From CAVALG01 sp963589585 (GTDB lineage: Bacteria; Bacillota; Clostridia; Oscillospirales; Acutalibacteraceae), in NCBI GenBank assembly GCA_963589585.1, contig CAVALG010000049.1:1-16923 (forward strand): a stretch of 16,923 nt of DNA. The letters run 5' to 3'. Below are positions 1 through 5,322 of this stretch, one piece after another. The number at the start of each line of letters is the position of its first letter. Position 1 is the first letter of the stretch. The notes beneath the pieces were generated by a model, which worked only from the letters and a program-made list of their open reading frames with translations, had not been told where the DNA came from and ran no database searches. Both the position numbers and the translations under genes were made by a program.

Positions 1-13
1 GGGTTTTTCTCAT
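1..13 (-). CDS. Possible start of a leftward gene, cut by the window edge
   Basis: On the minus strand an ATG at 13-11 is preceded, six bases upstream, by the Shine-Dalgarno-like TGAGGT (25-20). Only four codons (Met-Arg-Lys-Thr) are visible before the sequence ends, so nothing can be said about the product. A TGC-TATAAT extended -10 box about 55 bases upstream supports a transcript in this direction. The call rests only on these signals. Confidence 0.35.
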
Positions 14-68
14 TTTTTACCTCAAAAATCGTGACTTCACTTTGACAATTTAGGTATAAAACAAGCGT

Positions 69-77
69 ATTATAGCA
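69..77 (-). promoter_or_regulatory. Extended -10 promoter for the leftward edge gene
   Basis: Read on the minus strand, TATAAT (74-69) is preceded by TGC, giving the TG-N-TATAAT extended -10 form, which can work with a poor -35 box. No good -35 hexamer is present at 16-18 bases. It would give a leader of about 50 bases to the ATG at position 13. Confidence 0.4.
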
Positions 78-210
78 TATCCACAGTCCCATAAATCGGA
101 CTTTTGTAGAAAAAACAAAGATTTTATACCTTTATTATACATTTTTTGCTTTTATCAGTCAATTATTTTTGGATTATATACTAATTTTGATTTTTTAAAT
201 TTTATAAAGC

Positions 211-255
211 AATTAAGGACCGGCAAACTCTAAAACAGTTTACCGGCCCTTAATT
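211..255 (-). terminator. Terminator of the alpha/beta hydrolase gene
   Basis: Arms 211-229 and 237-255 form a 19-pair stem with a 7-base loop, 17 bases past the hydrolase stop codon. Two positions are mismatched when read on the plus strand but become G-U wobble pairs in a minus-strand transcript, so the hairpin fits leftward transcription. The bases after the stem are only moderately U-rich. Confidence 0.7.
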
Positions 256-272
256 TAATATTGAGTTTTGTT

Positions 273-878
273 TTAATACTCAATTAAATTTTCAACCCAA
301 TTATCAAGGAAATGCATCTGTTCCACAGTGTGAAACCAGTGTTCACCGTTTTCCATCACAGTAAGCGGCGCGCCGATTTTTACAGCGAAGTCGGATACGG
401 TTTTATGCGATGTTAGATTGTCACACTCACCGTATAAGATACGGGTTGAAACGCTCCAATCAATCGGGTGTTCACGCACATAACAAAGATATTTCCAAGA
501 CAGTGTTTCGCCAAATTCGGTCGGGATTTCTTTTTGAATTTCAAGTTCTTTTTCCGTTACGCCTGCCCATAACATCATATCGGTAATCAGTTTTTCCATA
601 TCAACTATAGGTGAAATAAACAAGGCATTATCAACCGTTTTTGTATCAAGCGCACACATTGAGAAAAAAGCGCCGATGCTGTTTGCAATTAAAGTAATTG
701 ACCCGTAGTTGTCTTTTGCATCCTCAAAAAATCGGCAAAATTCAGGCACGCAATCCCACGGGGTTTGTGATTTATAATCAAAACCTATAACTTCACTGTC
801 GTTGAACAGCAATCTGTAATGCTCCGCCTCGTCGGCGCTGCCGCCCTTGCCGTGTACATATATTACTGCATTTTTCAT
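273..878 (-). CDS. Small alpha/beta hydrolase (serine hydrolase)
   Basis: A protein of 201 residues with an alpha/beta-hydrolase pattern: an HGKGG oxyanion-type loop at residues 9-13, a nucleophile elbow A-N-S-I-G around Ser67 (Ala replaces the usual first Gly), an acidic candidate at Asp153 (G-E-C-D-N) and a catalytic His at 180 or 183 (EHWFH). There is no signal peptide, so it is probably a cytoplasmic esterase or a RBBP9/YdeN-like hydrolase; the substrate cannot be read from the sequence. The reading frame continues upstream to 1016, but I chose ATG 878. It has AAAGGAGGAG (897-888) before it, homology begins there, and a consensus promoter lies inside the longer frame. The gene stands alone, diverging from the oxidoreductase operon. 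Confidence 0.85.
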   Translation of the reverse strand: MKNAVIYVHGKGGSADEAEHYRLLFNDSEVIGFDYKSQTPWDCVPEFCRFFEDAKDNYGSITLIANSIGAFFSMCALDTKTVDNALFISPIVDMEKLITDMMLWAGVTEKELEIQKEIPTEFGETLSWKYLCYVREHPIDWSVSTRILYGECDNLTSHKTVSDFAVKIGAPLTVMENGEHWFHTVEQMHFLDNWVENLIEY

Positions 879-929
879 TTTTAAAATCTCCTCCTTTACA
901 GGGTTTTGCCGCATAGTTTTCACTTTAAA

Positions 930-958
930 ATTATAATAATCGTCATTTCGGCTGTCAA
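930..958 (-). promoter_or_regulatory. Consensus sigma-A promoter of the hydrolase gene
   Basis: On the minus strand, TTGACA (958-953) and TATAAT (935-930) are separated by exactly 17 bases, a perfect match to the sigma-A consensus. Transcription would begin near 923, leaving a leader of about 45 bases before the AGGAGG site and ATG 878. Confidence 0.8.
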
Positions 959-1004
959 TCAATTTTCCGTTTCTTATGAAAATCTTAATTTTTATACCGA
1001 CGCC

Positions 1005-1033
1005 TTGACATCGCAAAAAAATATCGCTATACT
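1005..1033 (+). promoter_or_regulatory. Near-consensus sigma-A promoter of the oxidoreductase-methyltransferase-acetyltransferase operon
   Basis: TTGACA (1005-1010), a 17-base spacer and TATACT (1028-1033), one base off the consensus -10. It lies 54-82 bases before ATG 1087 and diverges from the hydrolase promoter, with 46 bases between the two -35 boxes. The expected start site is near 1040, inside the inverted repeat described next. Confidence 0.8.
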
Positions 1034-1037
1034 AAAT

Positions 1038-1057
1038 CATATGTTTTATAACATATG
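1038..1057. promoter_or_regulatory. Perfect inverted repeat overlapping the transcription start: candidate operator
   Basis: Arms CATATGTT (1038-1045) and AACATATG (1050-1057) are exact reverse complements around a 4-base TTAT spacer. The site starts four bases after the -10 box, where a bound repressor would block initiation. Its size and symmetry fit a dimeric helix-turn-helix repressor of the MarR, HxlR or TetR kind, but no such gene is in the window. The assignment is inferred from position and symmetry. Confidence 0.6.
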
Positions 1058-1086
1058 TTTCAAATCAAAACGGGAGAAATTATATT

Positions 1087-1770
1087 ATGAAAATATTAAT
1101 GTTTAACGGTTCGCCGAAGCGTGAAAAAAGCGACACACTGCATATAACAAAGGCGTTTTTAAGCGGAATTAATGAAACAACAGCCACACAGGTTGAGGTT
1201 ATCAATGCAGCAGACCGACATATTGAATACTGCAGCGGATGTTTTGAATGCAAACGCAACGGAGGCAAATGCATCCACAATGACGATATGCCGGAAATTT
1301 TGCAAAAAATTTTAAGCAGCGATGTGTTGCTGTTCAGTTTTCCGTTGTATTGCTACGGAATGCCGGCTGCACTTAAAAACCTAATAGACCGAACGATGCC
1401 GCTTTCGTCAATGGCTATGAAAAAGGTGGACGGGCGGTATGAACACACCGCGCAGGCTGATTTCTCGCACCTGAAATATATTATGGTATGCGGTTGCGGA
1501 TTTCCTAATTCAAAACAAAATTTTGAGCCGATGGTAATGGCGTTTAAGCAGATGTTCCCGCAAAATCATACTATTATCACCGTCCCCGAAAGCCCGATGT
1601 TTAACGCACCCGAGGCGGCTTCCGTTACCGTTCCAAGGCTTAAGTTAATACATAAAGCAGGTTGCGAATACGGAAGAAACGGCGATATAGACGGTGAACT
1701 GCTTAAAGAGATCGCCTCACCTATGATACCCGAAGAAATGTACGCAAAAATTGCAAACGGAGAGCAATGA
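1087..1770 (+). CDS. Flavodoxin-fold NAD(P)H-dependent oxidoreductase
   Basis: A 227-residue protein of the NADPH-dependent FMN reductase / iron-sulfur flavoprotein superfamily. The N-terminal beta-strand and phosphate-binding loop (MKILMFNGSPK, residues 1-11) bind FMN phosphate. FPLYCYGMPAALKN (85-98) is the second flavin-contact loop of this family. Residues 49-62 carry a cysteine group (Cys49, Cys52, Cys55, Cys62), as in members that bind an iron-sulfur cluster or use redox thiols; whether a cluster forms here is unknown. It is first in a three-gene operon, with GGGAG (1072-1076) ten bases before ATG and the methyltransferase 20 bases after its stop. The likely role is cytoplasmic reduction of a quinone, nitro compound or similar small molecule; the substrate is not predictable. 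Confidence 0.85.
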   Translation: MKILMFNGSPKREKSDTLHITKAFLSGINETTATQVEVINAADRHIEYCSGCFECKRNGGKCIHNDDMPEILQKILSSDVLLFSFPLYCYGMPAALKNLIDRTMPLSSMAMKKVDGRYEHTAQADFSHLKYIMVCGCGFPNSKQNFEPMVMAFKQMFPQNHTIITVPESPMFNAPEAASVTVPRLKLIHKAGCEYGRNGDIDGELLKEIASPMIPEEMYAKIANGEQ

Positions 1771-1790
1771 ATTAAGGAAGGAAAAGAAAA

Positions 1791-2699
1791 ATGGATAACA
1801 AAGGCAGTATTACGGCGCTTATGAGTTCGTTTGGCAGGGCGTTCCACACAATAAACGAAGAACACCCGATATTTTACGACGCTTGCGCAAAAGAATTGAT
1901 GACGGCAGAGGAATACGCCGCCGTACAGAGATACATACTCGGCGGAGCAAAATTTTTTGAACCCGAAACCGATTGGGGACAATTCACAGAAACCGAAACG
2001 CTGCGGCACATAGTTAATGTACACATTGCGCCCTCGCCGCTTTGCCGTGCAGCATATGCCGAGCGGAGTTTGCAAACCGCTGTTGCGTGCGGCACAAGCC
2101 AATATATCATTTTGGGGGCAGGGATGGACACATTTGCATTCCGCAAAAATGCGGCACCGGAAAAGTTAAAAATATTTGAAGTTGACCACCCGTTGACGCA
2201 GGCGGATAAAGAGGCACGAATTAAGAGCGCAGGTTGGGAGATACCAGGCAATTTAACATTTGTACCTACCGATTTTACAAAAGACGATTTAGCAAAGCAA
2301 CTGTTATCCCACGGTTTTGACAGGGATAAAAAATCTTTTTTCTCTTGGCTTGGCGTTACATATTATTTATCGGAAAACGCACTTAATAAAACACTTAGTG
2401 AAATTTCGGGTTTGTGTGCAGACGGCAGCGCCTTATGCTTTGATTATCCCGACGAAAACTTCTTTTCGGCAACCGAAAAGCGCGTGCAGAACACGGTTAT
2501 GATGGCTAAAGCAGGCGGCGAGCCGATGAAATCAGTCTTTTCATATGCAAAACTTGAAAAATTGTTGGAAAATCACGGTTTTCTTATTTACGAGCTGCTG
2601 ACCCCTGCCGACATTCAAAGTGAAATTATTGACGCAGCAGGTTCTAACATAAAGGCATTTGAGCATGTGAACTACTGTCTTGCGGTAAAAAAAGAATAG
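1791..2699 (+). CDS. LCMT-family SAM-dependent methyltransferase
   Basis: A 302-residue class I methyltransferase of the leucine carboxyl methyltransferase-like (Pfam LCM) family. Motif I reads YIILGAGMDTFAFR (105-118), with the family's G-x-G-M-D-T form of the SAM loop. An acidic residue ends strand 2 (FEVDHP, Glu130/Asp132, contacting the SAM ribose), and FSWLGVTYYL (184-193) matches the conserved post-catalytic strand. Length is normal for the family. The start ATG 1791 has AAGGAAGG 12 bases upstream. Bacterial members of this family act on small molecules or on unknown targets, including polyketide-type tailoring; the substrate here is unknown. It lies between the oxidoreductase and the acetyltransferase, so the three may act on the same compound (inference). 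Confidence 0.88.
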   Translation: MDNKGSITALMSSFGRAFHTINEEHPIFYDACAKELMTAEEYAAVQRYILGGAKFFEPETDWGQFTETETLRHIVNVHIAPSPLCRAAYAERSLQTAVACGTSQYIILGAGMDTFAFRKNAAPEKLKIFEVDHPLTQADKEARIKSAGWEIPGNLTFVPTDFTKDDLAKQLLSHGFDRDKKSFFSWLGVTYYLSENALNKTLSEISGLCADGSALCFDYPDENFFSATEKRVQNTVMMAKAGGEPMKSVFSYAKLEKLLENHGFLIYELLTPADIQSEIIDAAGSNIKAFEHVNYCLAVKKE

Positions 2700-2726
2700 A
2701 CAGAATTACACTTAAAGGTGGATTGT

Positions 2727-3221
2727 ATGAATTATACATTTTGCGCCGCCGCAGAGGGCGATACGGAAAAAATCTTTAAACTGTATACGGAGCGCGTGGC
2801 TTGGATGGACAGAAAAGGTATTAGGCAATGGAATGTGACCGACTATTTTAACGCATATCCCCTACCCTACTTTAAAGTGCAGGCACGCGGCGGAAATTTG
2901 TTTATATTAAGGGCGGATGATGATATAGCAGGTGCTGTTGTCTTGCTTAAAAGCGATAAACGGTGGAACGGTGCGCCCGAAAAATCCGCTTATTATATTC
3001 ATAACCTTGTTACTGCCTGTTCAGAAAAAGGGTGCGGCAAAATAATTCTTGCGGAAATAGAAAGGCTAGCAGCCGTAAACGGCATAAAATTTCTGCGCCT
3101 TGACTGTGCTGAAAATAACCCGTTTTTAATAAGGTATTATGAATCTTTAGGCTATTTAAAAGCCGGTAAATTCCGCGAGGGGAACTACTATGGAATTAAA
3201 CTTGAAAAAATATTAGATTAA
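2727..3221 (+). CDS. GNAT-family N-acetyltransferase
   Basis: A 164-residue protein with the GNAT fold. The acetyl-CoA pyrophosphate loop is seen as SEKGCGKIIL (99-108), a variant of R/Q-x-x-G-x-G/A with Lys101 in place of the usual basic/Gln position. The C-terminal motif B reads RLDCAENNPFLIRYYESLGY (124-143), typical of the family. A GTG codon three codons upstream (2718) would extend it, but AAAGGTGG (2714-2721) sits five bases before ATG 2727 and overlaps that GTG, so ATG is preferred. It is the last gene of the operon and is followed by a strong terminator. GNAT enzymes acetylate amines of small molecules, antibiotics or proteins; nothing seen here decides which. Confidence 0.85.
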   Translation: MNYTFCAAAEGDTEKIFKLYTERVAWMDRKGIRQWNVTDYFNAYPLPYFKVQARGGNLFILRADDDIAGAVVLLKSDKRWNGAPEKSAYYIHNLVTACSEKGCGKIILAEIERLAAVNGIKFLRLDCAENNPFLIRYYESLGYLKAGKFREGNYYGIKLEKILD

Positions 3222-3235
3222 GACTGAACAAACGC

Positions 3236-3265
3236 AGAAAACCGAGCCTTACGGCTCGGTTTTCT
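3236..3265. terminator. Two-way rho-independent terminator between the GNAT gene and uppP
   Basis: A perfect 13-pair stem (3236-3248 with 3253-3265) with a TTAC loop and a GC-rich core, ACCGAGCC/GGCTCGGT. The A-run on one side and T-run on the other form the U-tract in either direction. It lies 14 bases after the GNAT stop codon and 11 bases from the uppP stop codon, so it ends both convergent transcripts. Confidence 0.92.
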
Positions 3266-3276
3266 TAATACATATT

Positions 3277-4113
3277 TTAGATAACCTTAATAAGCACAAG
3301 CAGCAGGAGCAGCGCGCCGAGTGCAATCCTATACCAACCGAAAACTTTAAAGTTATGTTTTTTGATATAGTTCATAAGAAATTTTATACAGATAAGCGAT
3401 ACAACAAAGGCGACCACGGTACCGACTGCGAGTACAACAAACTCTTGCGCCGAGAATGTATTTCCTTTTGCGAAATATTTAAGTACCTTTACACCGCTGC
3501 CACCGAACATAGCCGGAATTGACATATAAAACGAAAACTCCGCGGCTGCAACACGTGAGCATCCGATAAGCATTGCGCCGATTATGGTAGCGCCCGAACG
3601 CGATGTACCGGGAACAAGCGCAAGGGTTTGAAAAAGCCCCATATACAGTGCGGTTTTATAACCTATATTTTCGCTTCGGCGAATTGTAGGCTTTTTAGCA
3701 ACATTCTCTACAAAAATAAAACATATACCGTAGAAAATAAGCGCCGCCGATACGATTATAATACGGGAATCTCCGGTAAGCATTTCGTCAATTTTACTGT
3801 CGAACGCGAAACCAACTATACCTGCAGGTATACTTGCAATTAATACCTTTAACCAGGTAAGCCAGATATTTTTGCGCTGCTGCGGCGTTTTTTTGCGCGA
3901 AAAAGGCCACAGTTTACCCCAAAAGAGTATCACGACTGCAAGAATTGCACCGAGTTGAATAACAACAAGAAACATTTCCTTGAAATCTTTTGACATATTG
4001 AGGCTCAAAAATTCATCAAACAAAATCATATGGCCTGTGCTTGATATAGGCAACCACTCGGTTATACCCTCAACGATACCCAAAACTATTGATTTAATGA
4101 TATTTAAAAACAA
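3277..4113 (-). CDS. uppP: Undecaprenyl-diphosphate phosphatase UppP (BacA)
   Basis: An integral membrane enzyme that removes a phosphate from undecaprenyl pyrophosphate to recycle the lipid carrier for peptidoglycan; overexpression gives bacitracin resistance in other bacteria. Signatures: VEGITEWLPISSTGH near the N-terminus (the E-x-x-x-E motif plus catalytic Ser/His region) and LVPGTSRSGATI near residue 170 (P-G-x-S-R-S-G with the phosphate-contacting Arg). Several hydrophobic segments follow, ending in a C-terminal helix. Length (278-281) fits the family. An in-frame ATG lies at 4122, but the GGGAG site (4127-4123) directly touches it, too close to work. The TTG at 4113 is nine bases from GGGAG, so I prefer TTG; ATG 4122 remains possible. 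It is a single-gene transcript. Confidence 0.95.
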   Translation of the reverse strand: MFLNIIKSIVLGIVEGITEWLPISSTGHMILFDEFLSLNMSKDFKEMFLVVIQLGAILAVVILFWGKLWPFSRKKTPQQRKNIWLTWLKVLIASIPAGIVGFAFDSKIDEMLTGDSRIIIVSAALIFYGICFIFVENVAKKPTIRRSENIGYKTALYMGLFQTLALVPGTSRSGATIIGAMLIGCSRVAAAEFSFYMSIPAMFGGSGVKVLKYFAKGNTFSAQEFVVLAVGTVVAFVVSLICIKFLMNYIKKHNFKVFGWYRIALGALLLLLVLIKVI

Positions 4114-4142
4114 AACTACCATCTCCCGAAAAGGTTCTGTTA

Positions 4143-4172
4143 ATTATACGCTGAATACTGTTTAAAGTTTAA
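4143..4172 (-). promoter_or_regulatory. Probable uppP promoter
   Basis: On the minus strand TTAAAC (4172-4167) and TATAAT (4148-4143) are 18 bases apart. The -10 box is perfect and the -35 box matches four of six positions. It gives a short leader of about 15-25 bases that contains the GGGAG site. Confidence 0.6.
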
Positions 4173-4227
4173 CACAAAATCGGCAAAGTTACAATCAAAT
4201 TATTAAAATTCGGCGATTTCGTAACAT

Positions 4228-4256
4228 TTGGCATAAAAAAGAATAAAATATTATAG
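4228..4256 (+). promoter_or_regulatory. Possible promoter of the cysteine-rich gene
   Basis: TTGGCA (4228-4233), a 17-base spacer and TTATAG (4251-4256, or TATAGA with an 18-base spacer). The match is fair. A start near 4263 would cut into the left arm of the inverted repeat at 4257-4265, so either the true promoter lies further upstream or the repeat acts as a DNA site. No convincing sporulation-sigma promoter was found. Confidence 0.35.
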
Positions 4257-4340
4257 AAGTTTAGCAAAAGAACTATAAGCGAAAACGGTTGTAAAAAAGA
4301 CGGCAACACGATTTGCGGGCAAGGCTCTTTAGCTAAACTT
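4257..4340 (+). promoter_or_regulatory. 84-base inverted-repeat leader element before the cysteine-rich gene
   Basis: Arms AAGTTTAGC (4257-4265) and GCTAAACTT (4332-4340) are exact complements. After one A-A mismatch the pairing continues with AAAGA (4267-4271) and TCTTT (4326-4330), a 14-pair closing helix around 54 bases. The interior contains short complements (such as GCAA/TTGC around 4303-4315) and an A-rich stretch. The element ends about 14 bases before the AGAAGGAGG binding site. This architecture suits a cis-acting RNA or an operator pair; it matches no riboswitch class I can name with confidence. Confidence 0.5.
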
Positions 4341-4370
4341 TAAATTTTTTAGAAGGAGGAAATAAATAAT

Positions 4371-5255
4371 ATGACAGAAATAAATAACTGCGAATCACCT
4401 TCAACCTCATTTAAAGAGGCGTGTTGTATAGACGCCGGCAGAGTTTACGACTCTTGCTGTGATCGTGATTGCCTTGAGGACTTAAGATGCTATTTTACGG
4501 AAGAAGATCAACAAATTATCGGCAACGCATTAAGCGTAAGGGTGAAGAACGCAGAGGTGGCAAATGTTTATGTAAATGTTGAGCCTGTATCTTTTAACCG
4601 TGGGTTTTACTCGTGCGACCTGACATTCTTTTTCCTTGTAGAATTTGATGTATTCACCGCGCCGAAAACCTGCCCGCAAACCATACACGGCATTACTTTT
4701 TACGAAAAAAAGGTAATCTTATACGGAAGCGAAGGAAGCGTTAAAACATTTTCAAATATATGTACATTAGAGGAAGAATGTAACGGAACCACAATGTCGA
4801 CTTCCAACTGTCCGCGCTGCTCTGTACAGTGTGTTGACCCGATTCCTCTTGCCGCTAAGATATGCGAATTGAGAGATTGTTTTGAGGGTATCGGCTGTAT
4901 TCCCGCAGGATTACAGGAGCGTTTGGGCGGAAATGTCGTAACCGGTTTGCCGGCCGGTTCACCGACGGTTTATGTGACTTTGGGACTTTTCAGCATTGTT
5001 CAGCTAATACGCAATGTTCAAATGCTTATACCGGTATATGATTTCTGTATACCCGAAAAACAATGTGCTAATATGACTGATGAGCCTTGCGACGCATTCA
5101 GGCGTATTAAGTTCCCGACCGATGACTTTTTCCCACCGCGACCGAGCAATGTAGGCAGCTGCGGTTGTGCAGGCGCTGCCGCTGCGGCTGCTGCAGAAAC
5201 CGACACAGACGGCTGCTGCAACAACAATCGCGACGATAACAGACAAAGACATTAA
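4371..5255 (+). CDS. Cysteine-rich conserved-type protein of unknown function
   Basis: A 294-residue protein with 24 cysteines (about 8 percent), many in pairs or clusters: C18-C19, C29-C30, C34 and C40 at the N-terminus, a C147-x2-C150-x3-C154 group, C165/C170/C176, and C264/C266 and C282-C283 at the end. There is no signal peptide or membrane segment, so it is probably made in the cytoplasm. The middle (residues 50-130) looks like beta-strand-rich sequence. The tail has GSCGCAG followed by an Ala run and a polar Asn/Asp/Arg end, resembling low-complexity ends of coat or matrix proteins. AGAAGGAGG precedes ATG 4371 at a good distance. It is a single gene flanked by a hairpin on each side. 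A spore-coat or disulfide/metal-linked structural role is only a guess; I do not recognise the family. Confidence 0.8.
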   Translation: MTEINNCESPSTSFKEACCIDAGRVYDSCCDRDCLEDLRCYFTEEDQQIIGNALSVRVKNAEVANVYVNVEPVSFNRGFYSCDLTFFFLVEFDVFTAPKTCPQTIHGITFYEKKVILYGSEGSVKTFSNICTLEEECNGTTMSTSNCPRCSVQCVDPIPLAAKICELRDCFEGIGCIPAGLQERLGGNVVTGLPAGSPTVYVTLGLFSIVQLIRNVQMLIPVYDFCIPEKQCANMTDEPCDAFRRIKFPTDDFFPPRPSNVGSCGCAGAAAAAAAETDTDGCCNNNRDDNRQRH

Positions 5256-5264
5256 ACACACTTT

Positions 5265-5296
5265 CAGCGCCGCTGCGTTTAAGCGCAGCGGCGCTG
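5265..5296. terminator. GC-rich hairpin terminator between the cysteine-rich gene and ftsH
   Basis: A perfect 13-pair stem, CAGCGCCGCTGCG (5265-5277) with its complement at 5284-5296, around a 6-base loop. It starts nine bases after the plus-strand stop codon and ends 26 bases from the ftsH stop codon on the other strand. Following bases are only mildly T-rich in either direction, but position and stability suggest it ends both convergent transcripts. Confidence 0.8.
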
Positions 5297-5322
5297 TATC
5301 TGTTCTTATAACTGTGTAAAAA

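Noticed and set aside
1566..2102. 178-residue minus-strand open frame across the oxidoreductase-methyltransferase junction
   Set aside because: It crosses two well-supported plus-strand genes and shows no domain or start signal.
4257..4340. Possible cyclic-di-GMP-I (GEMM) riboswitch in the leader of the cysteine-rich gene
   Set aside because: A GCAAGGCTC...CTAAAC stretch faintly recalls the GEMM consensus, but the conserved GGCAAACC and ACGCAAAGC blocks and the tetraloop/receptor are missing.
4371..5255. CotY/CotZ-type spore coat protein
   Set aside because: The cysteine content is similar, but I see none of the conserved CotY/Z sequence blocks and the length is almost double.
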